From: Pseudoxanthomonas broegbernensis
GTDB taxonomy: Bacteria > Pseudomonadota > Gammaproteobacteria > Xanthomonadales > Xanthomonadaceae
DNA: 64,000 nt
Direction of reading: 5' to 3'
Assembly: GCF_014202435.1 (NCBI RefSeq)
Contig: NZ_JACHGU010000004.1
Span: 322,665-386,664, forward strand
Part shown: positions 41,213-49,738 of the stretch, in pieces
Layout of the letters: every line of letters begins with the position of its first letter
How positions within the stretch are numbered: position 1 is the first letter of the stretch
Notes under the pieces: model-generated
The model's input: only the letters and a program-made list of their open reading frames with translations
Told to the model about the DNA's origin: nothing
Databases searched by the model: none
Made by a program: the position numbers and the translations under genes

Positions 41213-42361
41213 TCAGTGCGCCGGATAGGCGAGCAGCAGCACCAGGTCGTCCTCGCCGGCCTGCTGGATGGCATGCGTGCTGCCGGCCCGGGTGAGCATG
41301 GCGTGGCCGGGACCGACCTCGTGCACCTGGCCGTCGAGCACGTAGCGGCCGCGGCCGGACAGCACGTAGTAGATCTCGTCCTTGTGGTGCTGGTGCAGGC
41401 CGATGCCGGCGCCCTTGTGCAGCACCCGCTTGCGCAGCACGAAGGGCAGGTCCTGGGCGTCGGCGAACAGCGGATAGGCGGTGGTGGCGCCCGGTCCGCC
41501 GTGCGGGCCGGGTTGCGGGCGGGCGAAGTCCGATTCGTGCACCACCGAGGACGGGCGTGCCTGCGCGGCACGATCCTCGCGCGCGCTGTCCGGCGCGCCG
41601 CAGTCGGTGTCGCGCACCACGTGCGCGGCCAGGGCCGGGTCCAGCGCCTTCCAGTCGCGCACCACCAGGCAGGCGGCCATCGTCGCGCCGGCCACGCTCA
41701 GGTGGGTATCGTCGGTGACGCCGCGCGCGGGCACGTGCGCGTAGTACGGCCGAGACGCCTCCTCGCCGAGCGCGCGCAGCCAGCCGGTGCTGCCGGCATC
41801 GAGGTCGATCAGCGCGATCCGCTCGCGCGCGGCCAGCGCGCGCATCGCGTCGGCGTAGCGCGCATGGGTGTCCAGTAGCGCGCCATGGTCGAACAGGCGC
41901 CGCGCCACCGGCGTGACCAGGATCGGCGTGGCGCCGCGCGCGCGGGCCAGGTCCACGTAGCGCATCAGCCACTGCGGGTAGGCCCGCGCCGGGTCGGCGT
42001 AGCGGCGCGGGTCCTCGTACTTGGCATCGTTGTGGCCGAACTGCACCAGCAGCACGTCGCCCCTGCGCAGCTCGCGGGCGATCGGCTGCAGCCGCCCTTC
42101 CTCGACGAAACTGCGCGAACTGCGCCCGCCCACGGCACGGTTGCGCACCTGGTAGGCGGCCGGGTCGAGGAAATCCTGCAGGCGCTGGCCCCAGCCGTTG
42201 CGCGGCGCGCGCTCGGGGCCGTACTCGGCCACGGTGGAGTCGCCGGCCAGGAAGACGCGGTGCGGTGCGGCGGGCGTGGCGGCGGTGGCGGTAGCGGTAG
42301 CCGGGCCGGGCAGGCCGAGCAGGATCGGGAGCAGCCACCGGAGCGGTCGGTGCGGGAGCAT
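41213..42361 (-). CDS. SGNH rhamnogalacturonan acetylesterase-like protein fused to a cupin
   Basis: The 382-residue secreted protein has a signal peptide to about residue 27. Residues 35-240 are a carbohydrate esterase family 12-like SGNH hydrolase. Its blocks are FLAGDSTVAEYG (S42), RNRAVGGRSSRSF (G79), QFGHNDAK (N111) and TDDTHLS (D217, H220), so the catalytic set is complete. Residues 290-382 are a cupin with GLHQHHKDEIYYVLSGRGRY, giving metal ligands H323, H325 and E329, and H363. The family removes acetyl groups from pectic polysaccharides. The fused cupin is unusual. It is the last gene after kduI and kduD and likely belongs to that operon. Confidence 0.82.
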   Translation of the reverse strand: MLPHRPLRWLLPILLGLPGPATATATAATPAAPHRVFLAGDSTVAEYGPERAPRNGWGQRLQDFLDPAAYQVRNRAVGGRSSRSFVEEGRLQPIARELRRGDVLLVQFGHNDAKYEDPRRYADPARAYPQWLMRYVDLARARGATPILVTPVARRLFDHGALLDTHARYADAMRALAARERIALIDLDAGSTGWLRALGEEASRPYYAHVPARGVTDDTHLSVAGATMAACLVVRDWKALDPALAAHVVRDTDCGAPDSAREDRAAQARPSSVVHESDFARPQPGPHGGPGATTAYPLFADAQDLPFVLRKRVLHKGAGIGLHQHHKDEIYYVLSGRGRYVLDGQVHEVGPGHAMLTRAGSTHAIQQAGEDDLVLLLAYPAH

Positions 42362-42525
42362 GCGTCCTCCACGAGGGCGAGGCCGGAGCGGACGATGGCG
42401 CCGGGGGCGGGCTTCGCTCCGGGAGGATCGGCTCCCGGCCGCGACCGCGGGAGAGGGCGGTCGTGGCCGGAGGCCTCTCCTGAAGAATACCGCTGGCCGC
42501 GGGGGACGGCCGGCGGCCGGTTCGC

Positions 42526-43281
42526 TCAGCGCGCCAGCCAGCCGCCGTCGACCGGGATGACCGCACCGTTGACATAGTCCGAGGCGGTGCTGGCCAGGAA
42601 CACCGCGGTGCCGCCCAGGTCGGCCGGCGTGCCCCAGCGGCCGGCGGGGATGCGGTCCAGGATGGCCTTGCTGCGGTCCTGGTCCGCGCGCAACTGGGCG
42701 GTGTTGTCGGTGGCCATGTAGCCGGGCGCGATGGCGTTGATGTTCACGCCCTTGTCGGCCCACTCGTTGGCCAGCAGGCGGGTGATGCCGGCGATGCCGG
42801 ACTTGCTGGCGGTGTAGGAGGGCACCCGGATGCCGCCCTGGAACGACAGCATCGAGGCGATGTTGACGATCTTGCCGCGGCCCTGGGCGATGAAGTGGCG
42901 CCCCGCGGCCTGCGACATGAAGAACGCGGACTTGATGTTGACGTTCATGACGTCGTCCCAGTCCTTCTCGCTGAACTCCACCGCGTCGGCGCGGCGGATC
43001 AGGCCGGCGTTGTTGACCAGGATGTCCAGGCCGCCGAGCTGGGCGACGGTGTCCTTCACCAGCCGCTCGACCGGTTCGATCGAGATCAGGTTGGCGTCGA
43101 GGTTGAGGAAGCGGCGGCCCAGCGCCCGGACCTTCGCACCGGTTTCCTCGGCCGGCACGATGCCGGCGCCGGCGATGTCGGCGCCGGCTTCGGCCAGCGC
43201 CAGCGCGATGCCCTGGCCCAGGCCGGTGTTGGCGCCGGTGACCAGCGCGACCTTGCCTTCCAGGCTGAACGGATTCGTCAT
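42526..43281 (-). CDS. kduD: 2-dehydro-3-deoxy-D-gluconate 5-dehydrogenase KduD
   Basis: The 251-residue short-chain dehydrogenase reduces 2,5-diketo-3-deoxygluconate to 2-keto-3-deoxygluconate (KDG) with NAD(P)H. The cofactor motif is TGANTGLGQG at 15-24, followed by NNAG at 90-93. The catalytic set is S143, Y156 and K160 (YTASK). The start MTNPFSLEGKVALVTGANTG and the long KduD-type identity separate it from fatty-acid reductases. It follows kduI by 85 bases in the same direction, the classic uronate pathway pairing. Confidence 0.93.
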   Translation of the reverse strand: MTNPFSLEGKVALVTGANTGLGQGIALALAEAGADIAGAGIVPAEETGAKVRALGRRFLNLDANLISIEPVERLVKDTVAQLGGLDILVNNAGLIRRADAVEFSEKDWDDVMNVNIKSAFFMSQAAGRHFIAQGRGKIVNIASMLSFQGGIRVPSYTASKSGIAGITRLLANEWADKGVNINAIAPGYMATDNTAQLRADQDRSKAILDRIPAGRWGTPADLGGTAVFLASTASDYVNGAVIPVDGGWLAR

Positions 43282-43366
43282 CGGATGTACCCCTTCGAGT
43301 GTGCGGTTGTTGCGGCGGGTCGCCGGCGGAGCGCGCCGTGCGGGATGGGCCGCGCGGCGCGGTGGC

Positions 43367-44215
43367 TTACTTGAGCTGGCAGATGTCCAGCACGTTCATG
43401 TCGGTGTAGTCCAGGTTCTCGCCGCCCATCGCCCAGATGAAGGCGTAGTTGCTGGTGCCCGAGCCCATGTGGATCGACCACGGCGGCGAGACCACCGCCT
43501 CGTCGTTCTGCATGACGATGTGGCGCTGCTGGTCCGGCTGGCCCATGAAGTGGTAGACGCGGTCGTTGGCGCCCAGGTCGAAGTAGAAGTAGACCTCGCT
43601 GCGGCGGTCGTGCAGGTGCGGCGGCATGGTGTTCCACACGCTGCCCGGCTTGAGCACGGTCAGGCCCAGCAGCAACTGCGAGGACTGGCAGGTGGCCGGC
43701 ACGATGTACTGGTAGATGGTGCGCTCGTTGCTGGTCTCCAGCGCGCCGCGGTCCAGCGCCACCGCGTCCTTGATCGATAGCTGCTTGGTCTCGAAGCGCG
43801 CGTGCGCCGGGGTCGAGGTCAGGTAGAACTTGGCCGGGGTGGCGGCGTCGGTCGAGGCGAACACGACCTCCTCGCTGCCCATGGCCACGTACAGGCCGTC
43901 CTTCGGGCCCAGGGCGTAGGCGGTGCCGTCCACCGTCACCGTGCCGGTGCCGGCGCCCACGTTGATCACGCCCAGCTCGCGGCGCTCCAGGAACGCCTTG
44001 CCCGCGGCCGAGGCCGGCTCGGTCTGCCGGGGCAGCGACACGGCCTGGTTCACCGGCGCGGCGCCGCCGATCACGAAGCGCTCGTAGTGGGTGTAGTTCA
44101 GGCGCACCTGGTCGGCGGCGAACAGCTCGCCGATCAGGTACAGGTCGCGCAGCGCGTCGTTGCTGGCGCCCTGCACGACGCCGGGATGGGTTGCGTAATA
44201 GGTTTTCTGATACAT
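43367..44215 (-). CDS. kduI: 5-keto-4-deoxyuronate isomerase KduI
   Basis: The 282-residue cupin enzyme converts 5-keto-4-deoxyuronate, the open form of the unsaturated uronate released by lyases, to 2,5-diketo-3-deoxygluconate. Motifs are [20 protein letters not shown] at the N-terminus and [19 protein letters not shown], with the zinc-binding histidines and glutamate. The end [10 protein letters not shown] is typical. AGGAG stands about ten bases before the ATG at 44215; an upstream ATG adds 21 unlikely residues. An operator-like palindrome lies about 90 bases upstream. Confidence 0.94.
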   Translation of the reverse strand: MYQKTYYATHPGVVQGASNDALRDLYLIGELFAADQVRLNYTHYERFVIGGAAPVNQAVSLPRQTEPASAAGKAFLERRELGVINVGAGTGTVTVDGTAYALGPKDGLYVAMGSEEVVFASTDAATPAKFYLTSTPAHARFETKQLSIKDAVALDRGALETSNERTIYQYIVPATCQSSQLLLGLTVLKPGSVWNTMPPHLHDRRSEVYFYFDLGANDRVYHFMGQPDQQRHIVMQNDEAVVSPPWSIHMGSGTSNYAFIWAMGGENLDYTDMNVLDICQLK

Positions 44216-44304
44216 GGCGAACAGCTCCTGCGGCTCTTGGAGAGGGCGGCGGTGGCCGGGAATGGCCCCCGCATCCATTGGCAGGCTACGAGTCTAGCCA
44301 ATTT

Positions 44305-44320
44305 TGGTAACCGGTGTCAT
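44305..44320. promoter_or_regulatory. LacI-type operator S1 before kduI
   Basis: TGGTAACCGGTGTCAT is a near-palindrome with half sites TGGTAACC and GGTGTCA. Read leftward, its ATGACA could be the -35 box of the kduI promoter, with TAGACT 18 bases on as -10. Bound regulator would block it. Confidence 0.65.
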
Positions 44321-44438
44321 TCCGCACTGCGGAAAGATCCGGCCACGGCCCTGGAACGGGTGGCGGGCCCCATCCGGAACGCGGGGAAGCGAGGGCGCGC
44401 GCATCCGCCGGGGATTGCGCGCGGCGCGGCCGCCCGGC

Positions 44439-45500
44439 TCAGGCCGGGGGCTGGCAGGAGTCGCGCACGATCAGGTGCGGGCGCACGCTGGCCACCGGCA
44501 GCGGGCTGGGATCGGTGCGGATCAGGGTGGCGGCGGCGATGCGGCCGGTGTCGCGGGTATGGCGGCGCACCGAGGTCAGCGACGGCCACAGGCGCGAGGC
44601 CAGCGGGCTGTCGTCGAAGCCCACCAGGGAAAGATCGCGCGGGATGCTGATGCCCGCGCGCAGGGCCACCTTGTACACGCCGGCGGCCATCTCGTCGTTG
44701 CCGCAGAAGATCGCGGTCGGCCGGTCCTTGCCGGCCAGCAGCTTCTCGCCCGCGGCCACGCCGGACTCGAAGGTGTAGCTGGCCTCGATGATCCGCGACT
44801 TCGGTACCTCCACCCCGCGCATGGCCAGCGCCTGGACGAAGCCCTCGGTGCGCTCGATCGCCGAGCGGTAGGTCAGCGCACCGGTGATCAGGGCGATGTC
44901 CTTGTGGCCCAGGGTCAGCAGGTAGTCGGCCGCCTCGGCCGCGCCGTCGCGATCGTGGGTGACGATCATGCGCCCGTCGTGGTCGTCGAAGCCCACCGGC
45001 ACGATCCGGGTGTAGCGGCAGCTCAGCTCCGCCAGCATGTCGGCCAGGTTCTGGTCCTCGGAGGCGCGCGGCACCAGCATCACCCCGTGCAGCTTCTGCT
45101 GCCGGACGAAGCGGCGCACGCTGTCGATGTAGCCGGGGCTGCGGGTGTCGCAGGGGTGCACCACCAGCTCGAAGCCGGAGTCGCGCAGCGCGTCCAGCGC
45201 GCCGTACTGCATGTCCACGATGTACTGCGCGGTGGGGTTGTCGTAGACCATGCCGATCAGGAACGAGCGCCGGAACGCCAGCCCGCGCGCCAGCGGGTCG
45301 GGCACGTAGCCGACCTCGCGCATCAGCGCCTCCACCTTCTCGCGAGTGTCCTTACGCACCAGCGGCGAGTGGTTGATGATCCGCGAGACGGTCTTCTTCG
45401 ACACCCCGGCCAGGCGGGCGATGTCGTTGATGGTCGCCGCCTTGCCAGCGGCGGCGGCGGGCCGGGAGGCCGTATCGGCGGGGGATTTGCGCGCGGGCAT
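44439..45500 (-). CDS. LacI-family transcriptional regulator of the uronate locus
   Basis: The 353-residue regulator has a LacI helix-turn-helix at 23-42 (TINDIARLAGVSKKTVSRII) followed by the hinge. The periplasmic-binding-protein-like effector domain has FLIGMVYDNPTAQYI, GALTYRSAIERTEGF and PTAIFCGNDEMAAGVYK. The frame is open to a TTG eight codons upstream, but ATG 45500 is the better start. It lies between kduI and the TRAP operon, on the same strand. It is the obvious regulator for the palindromes found across this locus. The effector is probably KDG or a related keto-acid; that is inferred from family habit. Confidence 0.88.
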   Translation of the reverse strand: MPARKSPADTASRPAAAAGKAATINDIARLAGVSKKTVSRIINHSPLVRKDTREKVEALMREVGYVPDPLARGLAFRRSFLIGMVYDNPTAQYIVDMQYGALDALRDSGFELVVHPCDTRSPGYIDSVRRFVRQQKLHGVMLVPRASEDQNLADMLAELSCRYTRIVPVGFDDHDGRMIVTHDRDGAAEAADYLLTLGHKDIALITGALTYRSAIERTEGFVQALAMRGVEVPKSRIIEASYTFESGVAAGEKLLAGKDRPTAIFCGNDEMAAGVYKVALRAGISIPRDLSLVGFDDSPLASRLWPSLTSVRRHTRDTGRIAAATLIRTDPSPLPVASVRPHLIVRDSCQPPA

Positions 45501-45667
45501 GGTCGGATTCACGTGGATATCCAAGGGATTCTAGCCGGAGCGGACGCGGCTGGGCGGGTCGGGTCGCGCTGCGGTGCCGCCGCTTCGCCGCGAGGCGGCG
45601 GCACGGGTCCGGCGGCCGCCTCGCGGGCAATGGGCGGGAACCCCCGCGGGCGGGGCGTCTCCGGGCC

Positions 45668-46951
45668 TCAGCCGCGCAGCACCGCCGGCAGCCACATCGA
45701 CAGTTGCGGGAAGAAGGCCACCACCAGCAGCACGCCCAGGCCGGCCAGCCAGAACGGCCAGATGGTGCGCATGCTCTGGCCGACGCTGATCTTGCCGATG
45801 GCGGTGCCGATGAACAGCACCGAGCCCACCGGCGGCGTCACCAGCCCCAGGCCGCCGGTCAGCACCAGCACCAGGCCGAAGTGGATCGGGTCGATGCCGT
45901 AGGCGCGGGCCACCGGCAGGAAGATCGGGGTGCAGATCAGGATCATCGGCGCCAGGTCCATGAAGGTGCCCAGCAGCAGCAGCATGACCACGATCATCAG
46001 CAGCACCATGGCCTTGCTGTGCGCGAACGACTGCAGGAAGTCCACCGCCGCCGTCGGCACCTGCAGGTAGGCCAGCAGCCAGCCGAACACCGCCGCCGCG
46101 GCGATCACGAACAGGATCACCCCGGTGCTGCGCGCGGCGTGGGTCACCGTCTCCAGGAACTCGCGCAGCCGCAACTGCCGGTACAGCACGATGGTCACCA
46201 GCAGCGCATACACCACCGCGATGGCGGCCGACTCCACCGCGGTAAAGACGCCGGCGCGGATGCCCACGAAGATCAGGGTCACCAGCCCCAGGCCCGGCAG
46301 CGCCGCCACCAGCCGTACCAGCACCGCGCGCCAGCCGGGGAACGCCTCCACCCCGTAGCCGCGCATGCGCGCCACCACATAGCCGGTGATCATCAGCGCC
46401 ACGGTCATCATCAGGGCAGGCACGATGCCCGCGGCGAACAGGTCGGCGATCGAGAGCCCGCCGCCGGCCGCGGCCGAGTACAGGATCAGGTTGTGCGAGG
46501 GCGGCACCAGCAGCGCGACCAGGGCCGCGGTGATGCTGACGTTGACCGCGAAGTCGCGGTCGTAGCCGCGCTTGACCATCTGCGGGATCATCGTCCCGCC
46601 CACCGCCGAGACGTCGGCGATGGCCGAGCCGGAGACGCCGCCGAAGAACAGCGAGGACAGGATCGACACCTGGCCCAGGCCGCCACGCAGGCGTCCCACC
46701 AGCGAGGAGGCCAGCGCGATCAGGCGCTCGGAGATGCCGCCGCGCATCATGATCTCGCCGGCGAAGATGAACAGCGGGATGGCGATCAGCGAGGCGGTGC
46801 CGGTGCCGGCGGAAAGCTGCTGGACCAGCACCACCGAGGGCAGGCCCAGCGCCAGCAGGGTGGCCAGCGAGGCGGCGGCCAGCGCGTAGGCCACCGGCAC
46901 GCCGATGACCAGCAGGACGGCGAACACGCCGAACAGAAGCGCGATCTCCAT
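45668..46951 (-). CDS. dctM: TRAP transporter large permease (DctM)
   Basis: The 427-residue protein has about twelve hydrophobic helices and the DctM signatures IPLFIFAGEIMMRGGISERLI, SILSSLFFGGVSGSAIADVSAVG and LALVPPSHNLI-type loops (here ALLVPPSHNLILYSAAAG). The C-terminal GGLGLVTPPVGSVLFIGTAIGK is intact. It is the membrane channel of a tripartite periplasmic transporter driven by an ion gradient. It overlaps nothing but follows dctQ by one base, completing the operon. Confidence 0.92.
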   Translation of the reverse strand: MEIALLFGVFAVLLVIGVPVAYALAAASLATLLALGLPSVVLVQQLSAGTGTASLIAIPLFIFAGEIMMRGGISERLIALASSLVGRLRGGLGQVSILSSLFFGGVSGSAIADVSAVGGTMIPQMVKRGYDRDFAVNVSITAALVALLVPPSHNLILYSAAAGGGLSIADLFAAGIVPALMMTVALMITGYVVARMRGYGVEAFPGWRAVLVRLVAALPGLGLVTLIFVGIRAGVFTAVESAAIAVVYALLVTIVLYRQLRLREFLETVTHAARSTGVILFVIAAAAVFGWLLAYLQVPTAAVDFLQSFAHSKAMVLLMIVVMLLLLGTFMDLAPMILICTPIFLPVARAYGIDPIHFGLVLVLTGGLGLVTPPVGSVLFIGTAIGKISVGQSMRTIWPFWLAGLGVLLVVAFFPQLSMWLPAVLRG

Positions 46952-46952
46952 G

Positions 46953-47465
46953 TCAGTGCGCTCCTTCGTCCGAGGCCAGCGCCAGTGCCAGGCGATTGAG
47001 CGCGAACAGCGTCATCAGCGCGCCGCCCAGCGCCAGCGGCAGGTAGTTGATGCTCAGCGGCAGGTTGGCGCCCGCGGTCTTGATGTCCAGTCCGTCCAGC
47101 AGCAGCACTCCCGCCCACCAGGCGATCACCGCGCCGATGGCGGCCACCACCAGTTGCGCCACCACGTCGATGGCGCGGCGCACCGCCGGCCGCACGTGGT
47201 CGTGCAGCAGGTAGAAGCCGAAGTGGCGGTTGCCGTGCACGCCGGCGGCCGCGCCCAGGCTCATCGAGGTGGCCAGCAGCAGCAGGGTGACCGGCTCGGT
47301 CCAGCTCGGCGAATCGTTGATCACGTAGCGGGCGAACACCTGCCAGCCCTGCACCACCACGAGCCCCAGCAGGGCGGCGGCAGCCAGGCCGATGGCGGCG
47401 GCGGCGATCAGGCCCAGCGCACGCTGGACGGCGCTGGGCGGCGGAGCGGTCATGGCTTCGGACAT
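46953..47465 (-). CDS. dctQ: TRAP transporter small permease (DctQ)
   Basis: The 170-residue protein has four membrane helices with the DctQ-type segment VFARYVINDSPSWTEPVTLLLLATSMSLG and a conserved tryptophan-glutamate pair. It joins the binding protein and large permease in the transporter. It lies about 25 bases after dctP and one base before dctM. Confidence 0.9.
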   Translation of the reverse strand: MSEAMTAPPPSAVQRALGLIAAAAIGLAAAALLGLVVVQGWQVFARYVINDSPSWTEPVTLLLLATSMSLGAAAGVHGNRHFGFYLLHDHVRPAVRRAIDVVAQLVVAAIGAVIAWWAGVLLLDGLDIKTAGANLPLSINYLPLALGGALMTLFALNRLALALASDEGAH

Positions 47466-47490
47466 CGCGGAATCCCGGGAAACGAAAATG

Positions 47491-48510
47491 TCAGGCGAGG
47501 TCGCGGATGCGACGGTACAGGGCGGCCAGCTCGGGCCGGTGCAGGTAGGCCTCGCGCAGCGGGCGGGCCGCCTCGCGGAACGCGGGCATGTCCACCGCGT
47601 TGGCCTGGATGCCGTAGTCCAGCACCGCCTGGCGCGCCCGCCCTTCCGACTCGTCCCACTTCCGGCGCATCACCGCCACCGACTCGCGCGCGGTCTCCAG
47701 CAGCAGCCGGCGGTCGCCGGGCGCCAGCGAGTCGAAGGTGCGGCGCGACACCAGCAGGATGTCCGGCGCGTAGGAATGCTCGCTCTGCGACCAGAACCGG
47801 GCCGCCTCGAAGTGGCGGCTGGAATGGAAGCTGCGCATGTTGTTCTCGGCGCCGTCGATCATGTGCGTTTCCATCCCGGAGAACGTGTCGCCCAGCGACA
47901 TCGGCGTGGGGTTGGCGCCGAGCAGGCGCAGCAACTGGATGAAGATGTCCGAGGAGGCTACGCGCAGCTTCAGGCCGTGCAGGTCGTGCGGCTGCACGAT
48001 CGGGTGCTTGATGTTGTAGAAGCAGCGCGCGCCGCTGTCGTACACCGCGAGCCCGACCAGGTCGCGGCTCTCGAAGCCGCGCAGCACCGTGTCGGCCACG
48101 CCGTTGTCCAGCGCGTGGCGCATGTGCTCCACCGAGTCGAACACGTACGGCAGGCACAGCGCCTGGGTCAGCGGGAAGGCGTTGTTGAGCGCGCCCGAAT
48201 ACACCCGGGTGATGTCGATGGCGCCGAAGCGGGCCATGTCGATGGCCTCGGCCTCGCGGCCGAGCTGGCCGGAGTGGTACAGGCGGATGTCCAGGCGCCC
48301 GCCGCTGCGCTCGCGCAGGGCCTGGCCGATCCAGCGCACCGCCTCGACCGTGGGGTAGTCGGACACGTGCACGTCGGTGGCGGTGAGCAGGCGGGTGCCG
48401 GCCGGGTCGCCGGGGCCGGCGGCCAGGGCGCGCCCGGCCCCGGCCAGCGGCAGCGCGCAGGCGGCGCCGGCTCCGGCCAACAGCAGGCGCCGGCGGCTGA
48501 GCGCGGTCAT
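47491..48510 (-). CDS. dctP: TRAP transporter substrate-binding protein (DctP)
   Basis: The 339-residue periplasmic protein has a twin-arginine-like signal (SRRRLLLAGAGAACALPLAG, residues 5-24). The DctP fold shows FDSVEHMRHALDNGVADTVLRG, LKLRVASSDIFIQLLRLLGANPTPMS and the ligand-binding arginine context in that block. DctP proteins next to uronate genes often bind uronates or keto-uronates. Its start overlaps the stop of the hydratase gene in ATGA. Confidence 0.9.
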   Translation of the reverse strand: MTALSRRRLLLAGAGAACALPLAGAGRALAAGPGDPAGTRLLTATDVHVSDYPTVEAVRWIGQALRERSGGRLDIRLYHSGQLGREAEAIDMARFGAIDITRVYSGALNNAFPLTQALCLPYVFDSVEHMRHALDNGVADTVLRGFESRDLVGLAVYDSGARCFYNIKHPIVQPHDLHGLKLRVASSDIFIQLLRLLGANPTPMSLGDTFSGMETHMIDGAENNMRSFHSSRHFEAARFWSQSEHSYAPDILLVSRRTFDSLAPGDRRLLLETARESVAVMRRKWDESEGRARQAVLDYGIQANAVDMPAFREAARPLREAYLHRPELAALYRRIRDLA

Positions 48511-49352
48511 GCGAGATCCTCACGGGGCATGGCGGCCACGGCCAGGCACTCCAGCGTGCCATGGCCCTGGAACACCACGGTACCGCGCTGGCCGATGGCG
48601 ATGTCGTGGATGCCGGTGGCGTTGCCGGTGGCGATCAGCTCGCCGCGCCGCAGCGGGCGCCCGCGCCGGGCCGAGCGCGACAGGGCGAAGGCGAACGCCG
48701 CGCGCAGGCCGCCGGGCAGCCGCCGGGCGCCGCCGGTGCCGACGCTGGCGCCGTCGATGAAGGTCTCGGCCAGCAGCGTGGCCTCGTCGCGCGCGGCCCA
48801 GTCCGGGATCCGCGCGCCCAGCAGCAGGCCGTTGTTGTTGCCGAAGTCGGAGATCACCACCCGCGGACCGAGTTCGTTGATCGTGGTCAGCGGGCTGCTG
48901 GCCACCTCGATGCCGATGAACAGTGTGGCCGGCAGCGCGGCGGCGGCCTCCGGCGTCCAGTGCAAGCGGTCGGCGGGAGCGTCGGCGTCCAGGCGCAGCA
49001 CGAACTCGGCCTCGATCGCGCCGAAGCCACCGTCGAATATCGGGATGGGGATGATGCTACCGGTGGCATTCCAGAGGTTGCGTTCGAAGATCGGCCCCAG
49101 CAGGCGCTCGTCCCCGGACGCGTCGCGGCGCTCGACGGCGATGTACCCGACCTTCCAGCCGACCACCCGGTCGGGCCAGCGGCCGATGGCGATGTCCTGC
49201 ACCCGGTAGGCGGTGTCCAGGTCGTCCGGGATCGTGCCGGGGAACCCCGGCAGGGACTCGCCGCGCCGGCGCGCGCGGGTGAAGCGTTCGGCGATCGCGG
49301 CCAGTTCCGGCGTTGCCGTGGTTCCGCTTGCGGTGCCGTTATCCTTGCTCAA
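48507..49352 (-). CDS. 2-keto-4-pentenoate hydratase / FAH-superfamily enzyme
   Basis: The 281-residue enzyme is in the MhpD/fumarylacetoacetate hydrolase superfamily. Motifs are RVVGWKVGYIAVERRDASGD, GAIEAEFVLRL with the metal-binding glutamates, IGIEVASSPL and VVISDFGNNNGLLLG. Members hydrate or cleave unsaturated or keto acids. Here it probably acts on a sugar-derived keto-acid imported by the TRAP system, since its stop overlaps dctP. The start is chosen as TTG 49352 because GGGAGG stands at ideal spacing; an ATG 14 codons upstream lacks one. Confidence 0.8.
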   Translation of the reverse strand: MSKDNGTASGTTATPELAAIAERFTRARRRGESLPGFPGTIPDDLDTAYRVQDIAIGRWPDRVVGWKVGYIAVERRDASGDERLLGPIFERNLWNATGSIIPIPIFDGGFGAIEAEFVLRLDADAPADRLHWTPEAAAALPATLFIGIEVASSPLTTINELGPRVVISDFGNNNGLLLGARIPDWAARDEATLLAETFIDGASVGTGGARRLPGGLRAAFAFALSRSARRGRPLRRGELIATGNATGIHDIAIGQRGTVVFQGHGTLECLAVAAMPREDLA

Positions 49353-49738
49353 GACGCCTCCCAACTGATGCGGTCTGTCGTGTTGCGCCGCCATAAGACG
49401 GCGGCCTGTGGACGGTATATGGTAAACCGGTGTCATCTGGCAATGTGCACTGCGGCAAAACCTTCGTCGCGGGCCGTCCCGCCCCCGGGAGAACGCCCTT
49501 CGATGCTGGACCCGGCCCGGCCGCCGGCGTTGCAGGCCGCCCTTGATCGCCGCCTTCGGATCGCCTCGGACGCAGCGGGCAACCGGCCACGGGCCTGCCG
49601 GGATACGGGCGCGTGCCGGCCGAGGGTCCGTCCTTCGTGCGCCTTGGCCATCGCCGCCGTACCTGCCGCCGCGCATCGCCGCCTGGGCCCGGCGGCCGCT
49701 GCCGCCACGGCTTCCGATACTTCCATTCGGGTTTGAAC
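49353..49738. other. Divergent control region between the TRAP operon and the esterase gene
   Basis: This 386-base gap separates the leftward hydratase-TRAP operon from the rightward carboxylesterase gene. It contains the operator-like S2 near the left end. I see no protein-like frame and no clear promoter on the esterase side. Confidence 0.6.
49420..49436. promoter_or_regulatory. LacI-type operator S2 before the TRAP operon
   Basis: TGGTAAACCGGTGTCAT matches S1 with one extra A. It lies about 70-85 bases before the TTG of the hydratase gene. Both S1 and S2 are followed within 20 bases by CACTGCGG. Confidence 0.6.
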
